Part shown: one piece after another, positions 1 through 10,359 of the stretch
How the letters are laid out: each line of letters starts with the position of its first letter
Numbering within the stretch: the stretch's first letter is position 1
Assembly: GCF_030704535.1 (NCBI RefSeq)
Contig: NC_081816.1
Span: 17,077,001 to 17,141,000 of the forward strand
Source of the DNA: Vitis vinifera
Taxonomy: Eukaryota > Streptophyta > Magnoliopsida > Vitales > Vitaceae
Reading direction: 5' to 3'
Length of the DNA: 64,000 nt
The notes under the pieces: model-generated
Told to the model about the DNA's origin: nothing
Seen by the model: only the letters and a program-made list of their open reading frames with translations
Database searches by the model: none
Made by a program: the position numbers and the translations under genes

Positions 1-1057
1 CTAGGCCTTGAGCCTAGTAGCCCTGAGCTATCCTTCTCTTCTAGACCCTGAGTCTTATAGCTCTAAGCTATCTTTCTTCCCTTAGGCCCTGAGCCTGGTA
101 GCCCTGAGCTATCGTTTCCTATAGACCCGGAGTCTTTCCGGCCCTGAGCTGAGCCTTCATCATTTGGTCGCCCATGAGTGGTTTGACCTGGAGTTTGCGT
201 ATCGCATTATCCTTTTAGCCGATCAGTCATTAGAGCCAGAAGCTCATAGCCCTGAGCTATTCATCGTAACCCCGAGTTACTCATCGCATCATGACCCAGA
301 GTTATTCATTCCATCTATAGCCCTGAGCTATTCATCGTACCCTGAATTACTCATTGCATCATGACCCAGAGTCATTCATTCCACCCCGAGCCCTGAGCTC
401 ACGACCCGGAGTCATTTGTATCATTTACATCCCTGAGATGTTTCGTTTTCATCATTCTAGCCACTTGTGAGTGGCCTCGACCCGGCACCTTGAGTCGGAA
501 AGTATCCTAATCGGCTATCTATTTAGAGCCCAGAGCTCTCGACCCAGAGTCATTTTCCATTTTGACCTAGAGTCATTCTTTCCTATTTAGAGCCTAGAGC
601 TCTTGACCTAGAGTTGTTTTCCATTTATGACCCAGAGTCATTTCTTTTCCATTTAGAGCCTAGGGCTCTCGACCTAGAGTCGTTTTCCCTTTTATGACCC
701 ATAGTTATTCTTTCCTTTTAGAGCCCTGAGCCCATGACCCTGAGTCATTTATCCTATTTTAGACCCAGAGTCGTTCATCTTGTCCATGACCCAGATTCAT
801 TCATCTGATCCATGACTTTGAGTCATCATTTTTCACATTTTTCCATCTTTGTGCTACTCGTCACATACCGTTCTCTCTTTATTGTCATTCCCCCGCATAA
901 AGTTGTCCCATCCATGTCGTTGAGACCCCATCTTTTGACCTTACCTTCTCATGTGCTACGACAAAATCTCTGGTCCTTCTTTAATTCTTCGATATAGTTC
1001 ACTTCATTCCGCTCATTACTCGTGTTTCTACTCACATTCTCTACACTCGTGATCTAT
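1..1057 (+). repeat. Tandem array of short hairpin-like words, 3' untranslated part of an upstream Tat/Ogre-like element
   Basis: The stretch is a run of 11-17-bp words of the form arm - five-base loop - complementary arm, such as AGC-CCTGA-GCT, GAC-CCAGA-GTC, ACATC-CCTGA-GATGT and GTAAC-CCCGA-GTTAC, separated by pyrimidine-rich spacers. It runs into a purine tract and an LTR start (TGTAGACC), exactly as the 30-bp array does before LTR2 at 21.7 kb. I therefore read it as the 3' untranslated region of another copy of the same retroelement group, whose coding part lies left of the window. Open frames inside it look like repeat artefacts. I see no gene here. Confidence 0.75.
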
Positions 1058-1075
1058 ACCGAAGAGGGGCATATT
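1058..1075 (+). other. Polypurine tract before LTR1
   Basis: The sequence GAAGAGGGGCATATT lies directly before TGTAGACC. The same tract (GAAGAGGGCATATT) precedes TGTAGACC at 21,703. In LTR retrotransposons such a tract primes plus-strand DNA synthesis and marks the 5' edge of the 3' LTR. It shows that the DNA left of 1,076 is the internal part of a separate element copy. Confidence 0.75.
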
Positions 1076-1259
1076 TGTAGACCCTCAATTTTGTCCATTT
1101 AGCACATGTCTTTAAATTTGTTTTCAGTGCCCCATAGTAACTCCTTGGTGGCCCATTACTACTCGTACGACTTACCTTTTTCTGAGTCACCCTGGAGATT
1201 TTAGCTGAAGGATTATCTGACCTCTTATTGCTACCTTTGGCAGCCTTATTTTAGACTTA

Positions 1260-1542
1260 GGTGGTGTTTGTTTTTTTGGCTTTTTACTGAAAACCATTTA
1301 GTTTTAGAATTTAGGTTGTTTGTTTTTTTTACTTTTTCATGACTTATTATAAACTTTTTACTAAATAGAAAAAGCCAAAATATGTGACTTTTTCTAAATA
1401 GAAAAAATAACACAATGGTTTTTTTTTTTTTACTTTTTAATACTTAATACAAATAAAATACTACAAAAACAAACAACCTAATATTTAATACTATTAAGTA
1501 TTAAGGTTCTATTTAGAATTAAGTAAAAAAACAAACACCACC
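1260..1542. mobile_element. PIF/Harbinger (Tourist-like) MITE in LTR1
   Basis: A 283-bp AT-rich segment has perfect 18-bp terminal inverted repeats (GGTGGTGTTTGTTTTTTT) and is flanked on both sides by TTA (1,257-1,259 and 1,543-1,545), the target duplication typical of PIF/Harbinger elements. It has no coding capacity and would have been moved by a transposase made elsewhere. It landed inside the LTR, so it is younger than the LTR insertion or was amplified with this LTR variant. Confidence 0.8.
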
Positions 1543-2217
1543 TTAGGCTTTTCATTCATTTTTAAGATAGCTTTTAGGGTAGTCTACTTAGGTCCACTTA
1601 GGCACCCTAGGCCCACTTAGGCACACTAGGCCTACTAAGACTTTTATTTTATTTTATTTATGTATTTATTTTGTTTACTTGTTTAGTTATTCATTCAATT
1701 ATTTACTTTTAAAAATTTCATGTTTTTGCAAGGAAACTTACCATTGGAGTTTAAGGAAGGTGAGACCCTCCTCGGAAGGTTTTGGAGGGGAATTCGAAAT
1801 GGGGAAGATTGCTTTTGAATGGGAAGATTTTAAAAAAAGGAAAAGAAGAGAAGAAGAAAAGAAATAGGAGAATTTTCCTTTTTGGAAACAAATTTAGGTC
1901 TTGAGGGATGATATATATATGTGAGAAAAGGAAAAGAATGAAACAGGAAGCACAGTTGGAGGGCAAGCTTGTGAATATCTTTGAGGCTAATTCGGAAAAA
2001 TAGGACACTACAAACAAATGCCATAACTGAAACTAGACCACAGGCTGAAGAGGCTGACAGCATGAAGCTTGAAGAAACCTTATAATTGGTGTTTCAACTT
2101 CCAGCTAAGGCATATGAGAATACAAACAATGAGAGGAGTGGGGTTTTCTCAAGATGCCCTATCATGCAACAGAATCGATAGCAAGAAAGTTTCACGCTAA
2201 GAAGTTGCTGAATCTTA

Positions 2218-2560
2218 TTGACTGAAGCATTAGTTGAGGCATGGGTTAACAGTGAAGCCAGAACTGAACTAGAAATTCGTCTAAGAGAAGCTGAGGAACG
2301 TAAAGCCACGCTGGTTCAGGCCCTTCGAAGAACTACGACAAACGTTAAACAGAGCAACAGGCTGTGTTTAGAGAGGATTGGTTCTATAGAGACATTGAGG
2401 ATCTTCAAAAGCGTTATCAAGCTAGTGAACGTCGACATGAGGAGTCAATCACTCAAGTTCCAAAATCTACTAGGCCGCTTTTATGGCAGATTGAGGTAAA
2501 AGTTGAAAGGCTTAATCAATTGAAAGCTAGCAGAATGCAGGAAATCTCTCAATGCAGAAA
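2218..2560 (+). pseudogene. Captured fragment of a golgin candidate 5 (TMF-like) gene
   Basis: Two frames carry pieces that I recognise from the coiled-coil region of plant golgin candidate 5, a Golgi tethering protein related to mammalian TMF1. Frame one (2,218-2,340) has LREAEERKATLVQAL. After a frameshift near 2,350, frame two has REDWFYRDIEDLQKRYQASE followed by ITQVPKSTRPLL. The charged heptad-like composition fits a coiled coil. Weaker coding-like sequence extends perhaps from 1,930 to 2,630. It lies wholly inside LTR1 and has at least one frameshift, so it is a transduced, nonfunctional fragment. The assignment is from memory of the family; another long coiled-coil protein is possible but less likely. 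Confidence 0.7.
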
Positions 2561-3802
2561 ATTGGAAATTCCGAACCTTCTATTCAATATTTGACTTCTG
2601 TTGAGGAGAATCCAGTTGAGCTTACAAATCAAGATATCTTTTAAGTTGAAGCATTTGACAGTTGTACACTTTTGTAGTGAATTGGTCCCTTCTATCCGGA
2701 ATCTCCTGGCTTCACTTCATGGCAACCTTGCTATACACACCTTCTCCTCTATTTGCTTCTTTGATTGGGAACTTACTGTTTTAAATTGAATTTTTGAACC
2801 ATTGTTCGACTAAACATTCCCGGCTTTGAAAAAAATTCATCTTAGGTCCTTTCTAGGTTTAAAATCCATATTCTAACACACTCTTGCTGCCATTTTCCTT
2901 CTGGCACGCGTTTTCACTAATTTATTTGATTTTCAACTGATTTTCTCAATTTTTTCTAAGCATGAATAAATTTTATGATTCCAAATAATGGAATTCATAG
3001 AACAAACTCATGTGAAATTAATTAGGGCTTTGGTGGGGGCCCGAAATTTATGATACTCTCTTCAATATTGTTTGCTTGATATGTTGATTTTTTATTCTCC
3101 TTGATGACATACATGATTCGTTTTATATTTATTGTTGAGATACCCTTGTTCCCATAGACGTATGGATGTTCGCTAATCAGGTACGCTCTTTCTACCCTTC
3201 AACTCTAAAATTCTATGAATATGTATGTTATCATGAACCATGACCATGTTTGATGCCATAATTGATTGTCTTGATGCTTGTTTGATCATCTTTGATAAAA
3301 TACATATAATGTGTCACATTTCCAAACTAATCTCTTATGTTTCATGATAGCGCTTGAGAAGTCGTTCAGGTACGCACTTCGACTCTCTCTTATGGTTGGT
3401 TTTCTTGTTAGGCATGCAATATTTGAAATCATCTAGCCTACTTAGGTACCTATAATTAACTGATTAATGACCACACTTCCCTTAACTTTGTCAGTAGAGA
3501 CCTTTATAGGGCTTAGAGGGGTACTACCTCTTAGAGGTACCTTCCCAATAAGTAACCTGATCCCCGGACCAAGACTTGGGTTTTCAAAGACATGCTTTTC
3601 CAAAAATTATGGAGTCATTTTTTTTTAGGGTTTTTCTTTCTTGTTTTATTTTCCCTTTAAAATAAAAATAAAATAAGTGGCGACTCCGACTTTTCTAAAA
3701 ATTAATTTTTCACAAATAAAAAGCGGGTCTCGCCGATCGAGTGGGGGCGCACGTGAAAAATGCGGGTCCACAGCATGAGCCGAAATGGAGGGGTCCACAA
3801 AA

Positions 3803-3820
3803 TGGCGACTCCACTAGGGA
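3803..3820 (+). other. Primer binding site, tRNA-Arg type
   Basis: TGGCGACTCCACTAGGGA begins three bases after the LTR1 terminal CA. It resembles the tRNA-Arg-complementary primer site described for Ogre elements. A degenerate copy of its first ten bases (TGGCGACTCC) also occurs inside LTR1 near 3,678. Confidence 0.7.
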
Positions 3821-5231
3821 TGTTTAGAGAGTCAATCTTGAACTTAAGATGAAGCAAACCTGGCGTTTGATGGGTCGATCATTGGGTACTCATATCTTGA
3901 TTGTGCATTGAGAATTCCTGACATGTTGCTTGCGACGATTCATTCGTCTTGATTAAGGATCCTATGATGGCTACTTTCTTTGTGCTTCATTGCCATATTC
4001 GTTGGAAATATTGACATGTTGATTGCATTGATTACCTATCTTGCTTCGTTTAGCATAGTGATTCCGATGTTTGCCATGATTGTTTTAGTCGCCTTGCATG
4101 TATAGATTCATTTTTTAACATGATGTAATATCGATTCATTCCGATATCGATTGATTTGGCACGTTGGTTCACTAGGTTGTATATCCTCTTGATCGTCTTT
4201 GAGCATGATGTATATATGTATCACTTTTTATCTATTTATCATGGTTTGTGTGGACATGAATGATATACCCTGTACTCTGCTTGATTGCATGTTGCATGAC
4301 TGCCTTCCTTCTATGTGATTGCATGTTGCTTGTCTCTGTGGGCCGCATGTATATCCCCTTACCTCCAACTCTCTTGGTTTTGGTCATTCCTGTCATCTCG
4401 GTTCTCACTATTGCAAGTGTGAGACCTTCTATGTGCTTGCTCTCTGACCGAGCTAGAGATTAGGAGTGAGGTCTAACGACGGGCTATATCGATGCATGGG
4501 AGCATTCTAGAGGAGAGCGACACTTTTATGTCGATTGGAGTCCGATCATTGAAGACCTGTATAGCCCGAAGCTAGGTTTCATGGATATTTGTGTGGCCAG
4601 TGTGTTTCCTTTCCCGTTTTAGCTTCTTAGGGTTATCGGATGCACCCACACAGTTCACTCTGCACTCTAGTTGACCATTGAGCGTTGAGAGTTTGAGAGG
4701 TTTCACCATAAGAAACCCCCTGGGATGTCGAGGTAGTGCATGTGTGGAGGTGATGCCCACCTTGCATGGAAGCGCCCCGTCTCTTCGGAGGCGTGTAGAG
4801 GGTTGCGTACCACCGGAGGGTACGATCGCTTCTGCTAGGGATCTTTTAAAGTCCACCTATCTCCTTTTAGAGCCGCCTTGACCTTGTAAGTTGAGCCTTA
4901 GACATTTCAATTAGAATTTTCCTTCCCGAACACGTGGGTGCATCTGTGGGCCTTCAGAGCTGGTTCAGTAGTGACAGGTTTAGTTACCTTCACAGTAGTA
5001 TCTTATATATTTGCTTAGGACTGGATATCAGTTTGATTGCTCCCGGGCTACCTTTCAATACATTTGATAGACATTCTTTGTGAAGTTTCCCTTACCCCGT
5101 ATCTTATCTAGTATTTCCACTGTTGTAGGAGTATCGATACGTTCAGTCCAGGTTCGACTTCTTGGATCAGAGTTGAGGGTAGATTGATCAGGGTATCGGA
5201 CCAGTCAGACCAGAGATCAAATCAGAGAGAT
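3821..5231 (+). other. 5' leader of the Tat/Ogre-like element
   Basis: About 1.4 kb lies between the primer site and gag. I see no open frame with recognisable protein content; the frames over 4,260-4,880 are short and have no family signature. Some Ogre elements have an extra ORF upstream of gag, but I find no convincing remnant. The stretch is less AT-rich than the LTR. Confidence 0.6.
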
Positions 5232-7280
5232 ATGGATTCACAGGTAGTTACCGTCGATCAGTTTGCTGAGGCCATGGCTTTGATTCAGGAGGCTATAGCT
5301 AGCCTCGGCCGGAGGATAGATGGGCAGCAGGCTCAGTAGGTCCCGCCTCAGGATGGCGCCCAGTATGACCCTACAGTGCCACCACCCCCTCCACCCAATC
5401 AGTCAGCACCACAGGCCATGCCGTTCACTCTACATAGTCTGACCGAGGTTGCCCCACCTCCCATCACCGTGCCTACCCCGACCTCAGAGGACCCACATGC
5501 TCGCATGGATAAACTTGAGCAGGGTTTGAGGCAGTTGAGGACTTCAGACAGAGCCATTACTTGGGAGGATTTTGATGGAGTGCTAGTGGCCAGTTTACCA
5601 GCCAAGTTCAGGATGCCAGAGATCGAGCTATACACGAGGATTGGGTGCCCCCGTATCCATTTGAGGCTTTACAGTACGATCATGAGGGCTCATGGATTGG
5701 ACGGGGCTCAGATGATTATGCTTTTCCCCATGTCTTTGGGTGGCGCTGCACAGCGTTGGTTTGCTTCTTTGGATGTATCACGTCGTCGGACTTGGGATGA
5801 TCTGGCCCAAGAGTTCTTGAGACAATATGCATTTAATATTGTCGTTGACATATCTAGGAGAGAGCTCGAGGCTCTGAGGCAGAGGATAGATGAGTTAGTT
5901 TCATCATTCATCTCCCGCTAGCGTGGGAAGATTGCCGAGATCATTGATAGGCCTCCGGAGAGAGATCAGGTACAGATGGTCTTGAGGAGTTTACAGCCCA
6001 GGATCGCTAGGCACGTGGTCGGGGTACCATTCGCAAATTTTGGCTCATTGGTTCTGGCTTTATACGATGTCGAGGACGACATCTCGAGAGGATTGTGGAC
6101 AGATTCTTCCCCTAGTGATATTAAGGGGAAGAAGCCCTTTGTAGGACAGAGGTCAGTGGATGTGAGTGCCATTGGTTCTTCCAGTCAGAGGCCTCTTAAG
6201 CACCATCAACCAATCCCACAGCTTTCTGAGCCTCATTCTTCCTATGCACCTCATCAGTATAGGCCACGGGCCCCTCGTCCGGCTTATGATCAGATATACA
6301 CGCCGCAGACTTTGGCTTTGCCTTATTATGCCTCCCAAGGCATTGAGAGACCCCCGATTTCCTACACGGCCACAGGACAGCCATGCTATGCTGCTCAATT
6401 CACTACGAGACTCGCAGTGCCTTATCCCCGACCTAGAGCTTAGCAGACTTTTGCTCCATTTGCTTTAAGGACACATAGGTAGTTCTCGCAGTTAGGCATG
6501 TCGTTGAGCCAGGCTCTTCAGAAGCTTACAGAGGCAGGGTTGTTGACTACTCTCACTCCTAGGCCGTCGCCTCAGCCGATTCTGCCTCCGTTCAGGATGG
6601 ATCCGCACTGTGCATACCATCAGGGGCCTGGACACGAGACCGATCGATGCACCGCTTTGAGGCATGCCGTCCAGGATTTGATCGACCAGGGTTTGGTACA
6701 CTAGGGTCAGCCGAGTGTGACCACGAACCCGTTACCTGCCCATACCACACATGCAGTCCCTCCACCAGCTGATGACATTCATTTCTTAGACTTTGATGAG
6801 ATCGATGACCATATCCACATGCTGAGTGAGGACGATTCAGACTCAAAGCCCATCATGTCAGATGTGATTTATGAGATGAGTGGGATGACTCTAGGGCCTC
6901 GGATGCTCGCTCCATTCCGATTGGTTCTCGAGGCGGCGTCGGTGCAGGCTACCACTGTTGAGCCATTGATTCTGCCACATTATAGCGTCCAGGTGCCATT
7001 CATCTTGATCCCAGATGTTGAGGGGGTTCAGGTTCCACGTGTTGATGATCCTTAGACTTTGGATGTTCAGTATATTTTCCGAGGAGGTAGACTGATGCGA
7101 CAGCCACCTCCCACTGTAGCTAGGCCGTTGAGGGTACATTTGCTCCCGAGGAGGTTAGAGTAGAGGACGATGAGATTTTGAGACAGCTATAGAGTACTCG
7201 GGCTCGTATTTCCATCTGGAGCCTGTTGGTGTCCTCGAGCACTCACCGTGATGCTCTGATTCGAGCTCTGAACCAAATCA
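5232..7280 (+). pseudogene. gag of the Tat/Ogre-like element (many TAG stops)
   Basis: An ATG at 5,232 (MDSQVVTVDQFAEAM) opens one frame that can be followed to about 7,150 through TAG stops at 5,337, 5,919, 6,441, 6,480, 6,702 and 7,053. A frameshift lies near 7,145 and another near 7,283. Gag forms the particle and packages RNA. The N-terminal part is proline-rich (residues ~45-60). It is followed by a retrotransposon gag domain with the typical core ...LFPMSLGGAAQRWFASL (about 5,720-5,775) and RTWDDLAQEFLRQY. The C-terminal part has a short Cys/His segment (CAYHQGPGHETDRC, 6,609-6,650), the variant knuckle usual in this lineage, then an acidic stretch. Each stop can come from a Gln or similar codon by one transition. 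It is nonfunctional. Confidence 0.8.
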
Positions 7281-7284
7281 GGGA

Positions 7285-8330
7285 TTGATTCATATGATGA
7301 CGGCCTGCCAAGCCACATGCATCGTATTCTCGGACGATGATTTGCCACCGGAGGGCTCGGACCACACATGTCTTCTATACATATCTATTGGCTGTTCAGG
7401 TCGCCGCGTCCCATCTGTCCTTCTGGATAATGGCTCGGCCCTGAACGTATGTCCTCTTGCCACTGCCATTGTCCTCGAATACGCTCATTCTGACTTCGGT
7501 CCCTCCACTCAGACCGTTCGCGCGTATGATAGCACTCGGAGGGAGGTCATGGGTACATTAGAGATTGAGCTACTAATTGGTCCAGCCACTTTTGTCGCCG
7601 TATTTCAGGTTTTGAGGATTCCTGCGTCCTTTAACCTGCTTCTGGGCCGACCATGGATCCATAGAGTTGGGACCATTCCTTCTTCCCTTCATCAGAAGGT
7701 GAAGTTTATTCATGATGGTCGGGTCATCGTGGTGCAGTCTATAGGGGATATGTTCATTTCGGCTGAGCCCGTACTCGAGATTAGTCACGTTGATGATGAT
7801 CTTTTTCTAACCAGATTCACCTTTGACGAGGTGCAGACTTTGGAAATGGAGGATTTCTGTCGAGACTTTGTAGTCATGTCCTTCGACCAGCACAACAGCA
7901 CGGTAGTGCTCGATATTATGCGAAGCATGTCTTATATTCCCGGTATGGGGTTAGGGCGGCGTCAACACTGGCCTAGTGTGTTCATGGTCTTTCCGGACCA
8001 CGACGTACCATTCAGGTTTGGATTCATTCCCACTGAGGCCGACTATCGTTATATGGCACGATTGCGTAGGGAGAGGGTGATGGCTCGCTTGACTCATACG
8101 CCCTTTTATTATCCTGTTCGCCCATACACCCTAAGCCTAGCCGATTACTTTGTGAGGGCATCGGAGCCACGTGCACCGTCTGATGGGATCATCGGAGGAC
8201 TCAACACCACCTAGGAGGCCGAGCTTTAGCACCTCATCCAGTAGTTACAGTTGAGTGACGGAGTCCTTGGCCCTTTGACTTCTGCATTGATCGCTCCTCC
8301 CTCCCCCGATCGCACGAGCTTTATGACACT
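7285..8330 (+). pseudogene. Aspartic protease region with G-patch-like motif, Tat/Ogre pol N-terminal part
   Basis: This is an open frame of 309 codons to 8,214, then the same frame through TAG at 8,212, 8,227 and 8,242. The catalytic motif LLDNGSALNV has its Asp at nt 7,426; DNGS instead of DTG/DSG is usual in Tat elements. The flap/end motif LLGRPWIH is at about 7,640. A motif SYIPGMGLGRRQ (about 7,926-7,965) resembles the glycine-rich G-patch found after the protease in some plant gypsy elements. The domain processes Gag-Pol. The frame runs into the target site of the nested insertion at 8,331 and resumes in the same phase at 10,360. The protease core itself is free of stops; a frameshift near 7,283 separates it from gag. 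Confidence 0.8.
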
Positions 8331-10359
8331 TGATTCGTCCCTAGCAGCGGCAGTGGCAATGGCACCATTTGATTCGGGGTTCGATCCCCGGCAACGGCGC
8401 CATTTGATTCGTGCCCAATTGGTGTCTCAGCTGATTCGTGTCCAGCTGGTGCTCCTTGATTGAGGGAGTGATCAACAAAATTTATAACCTATAACACTAT
8501 ATACTAGGGTAGCAAAGAAAAAGCTACTATAGTATAGTGGCTCTAGGATCGTTCACTGGGATGGGTTTTCACTTCACAAATGATATCAATTCAAAGCTGA
8601 ATTGGTGCCTTTTCATTTCAAAGTTAGCTTTAAAAGAAAACATAAAGATGTTTAAATGGAAAAAGTTGGTTTTAAGCTAACCAAAAATAGTAACTGATTT
8701 TAACTACAAAGAAAAGTGTTTCTTGGAGTTCAGATCACTAGGCTCAGATTCCTCATACAAAAAGGGAGTTCCGGTCACTTGTTTCTTTTCCTCGCATTAG
8801 AGAATTAACATATAGTTAATTCTCTAACCGGTGTTGTACAGATGCTTCCCATTAATGGGTTCAAACACTAAATCCCTCTCACTGATGCACTTTGCAATGG
8901 CTCATACCTCTCACTTAGCACTTGCCATTCAAGGTGATCTTTAACCTTGGATTACCCGTCAAAAGCTCGCAAGAGATAACTAATGGATGTCTCCTTGGAG
9001 TCCAAAAGCTTACCAAGTGTTGGCTATTCTAGAAAATCCTACCTTGAAGTCACCTCCCAAAGGCTCGCAAGGGGTAAACTAGTGCATCTCCATGGATGGA
9101 GATCACTTGCCTTACCAAGTGTTGGCCCAGGTGATTTAAAGGCGTTTTAAGTTAACTTAAAAGATAAAAACCATTAACGGGTTACACTTTCTCTTCATTA
9201 AAAACTAAAACAACAAAACTTCCAAATTATGCATGTGGAAACTTACCCGGTTACCTTACTCCAAGAGACAAAGAGCCTAGCCTCTCATCCTCTGTGGAAA
9301 AATCCTCAGAGTTTGGTTTGCTAAAAAATGAAAATGAAAGAGAAGACAAGAATATATATGAAAAAACAGAGCAAGTGCTCTGTTCCTTGATTCTATATAT
9401 GATATATCTATATTACATACTTCTCCGAGCGTCTTTTTACAGTGGATGCAAGAGAGTTTATATAGGAAGGTAATTTACCCTTCCTTGGACACTTCCTAGC
9501 TAAGGAATTACATGAGTGGCTGAATACAAGGAGAAAATGGAAATTTATACAAAAATATCTGAAGAAAAATATCCAAAAGAGTTGGTGGAAAATATCGGGA
9601 AGCTTCAGGAACCATTTCGCAGGTGAAAATGGTGTCTGCGAGATTTCGCAGACACCCAAGAGGGCTGCGAAATATTTTCGCAACAACAAGTTAAACTCGC
9701 AGGGCTGCGAAATTGGCTTCCACCTTGAGGTTCTCAGCGTTCCAGCTTGCGGCATGTATCGGGTAGCTTTAGGAGGAATTCCATAGCACTGTACAAAAAG
9801 GCTGCGAAATTCTCGCAACAAAAGGCTGATTTCGCAACACTTTGGAGTGATCTGCTTGCAATGGCTGTAACTTCTTCGTTTCAACTCCGAATCGTGCACC
9901 GTTTGAAGCTTTGGATTTTTGACTTCCTGAGCTTTGAAATGATATATAGAATGTAGAAAATGGACTTCGGGAAGTGCTCCAAAAGTGCAAAAGAAGACTG
10001 CAGCTGGCTTTCCTCTGTTTTCTTCACTCTGTTTTTCCTTTCTCCTTGCTTCTCTCCTTGCTTCTCTCCTTGCATACTTTGAACGACTTTGGCAAAGGGC
10101 TATGAAGCTCCAAAGCTTGGTTCTTCATGAATTTGAGCTTCCAAAAGCTTTGCCATGAATTCCAAATAACTCTCCTCAATCTTGGATAGTTTTGGTGATC
10201 AAATTACTAACAAAAACACCAAAACTTACACAATTTGATTAGAAATGATTGCAAGGGTCCTTAACATGTTAATTGAGTTAAAAGGCAATAACTACTACTC
10301 AAAAGTGTTTAAAAGGATTAATTACAAGCTACAAAATAGCACTTTTTGAGTAGTAATCA
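8331..10359 (-). mobile_element. Nested LTR retrotransposon remnant (LTR plus primer site), tRNA-Asp primed
   Basis: A 2,029-bp insertion in the pol frame is flanked by the 5-bp duplication ACACT (8,326-8,330 and 10,360-10,364). On the minus strand it starts TGATTACTACTC and ends GGACGAATCA. The LTR appears to run from 10,359 down to 8,405 (ending CGAATCA), with a tRNA-Asp primer site two bases further. The remaining ~70 bp is a second, degenerate LTR-end/primer-site unit, so most of the internal region and the other LTR are missing. It has no coding capacity. A tRNA-Asp primer is typical of the Athila group of Ty3/gypsy, so that is the likely source. An inverted repeat (ACTACTCAAAAGTG / CACTTTTTGAGTAGT) lies at 10,297-10,356. 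Confidence 0.75.
8377..8402 (-). other. Primer binding site complementary to tRNA-Asp
   Basis: Read on the + strand the 26 bases equal the T-arm and acceptor end of plant tRNA-Asp including CCA (GGTTCGATCCCCGG then CAACGGCGCCA). On the minus strand it starts TGGCGCCGTTGCC two bases after the LTR end. The match is longer than a usual 18-base primer site. There is no 5' half of a tRNA, so it is not a tRNA gene. A second degenerate copy (TGGTGCCATTGCCACTGC on the minus strand) follows at about 8,349-8,367. Confidence 0.8.

Larger units (their letters stand above)
1076..3799 (+). repeat. LTR1 (TG...CA)
   Basis: It starts TGTAGACCCTC after a purine tract and ends GGGTCCACA, followed three bases later by a primer-site-like TGGCGACTCC. 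The last ~450 bp (from TGATAGCGC near 3,346) align with the ends of LTR2 and LTR3: a TAGAGACC block, a GGTACCTTCCCAATAAGTAACC block, AT-rich DNA, then AGTGGCGACTCC. The upstream 2.2 kb is unlike LTR2; it carries a MITE and a golgin gene fragment. I see no coding function in 2,600-3,330, which is AT-rich and single-copy in this window. Confidence 0.75.

Noticed and set aside
4572..4881. Overlapping frames of 94 and 67 codons in the leader
   Set aside because: Opposite-strand pair without known domain and without conservation evidence; probably chance in a GC-richer leader.
8371..8402. Possible tRNA-Asp gene
   Set aside because: Only the T-arm and acceptor end are present and encoded CCA is included; there is no 5' half. 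It is the primer binding site of the nested retroelement.
10297..10356. Helitron 3' hairpin
   Set aside because: The stems are 14 bp with a long loop, there is no CTRR end or TC start, and a 5-bp target duplication with TG/CA ends fits an LTR better.
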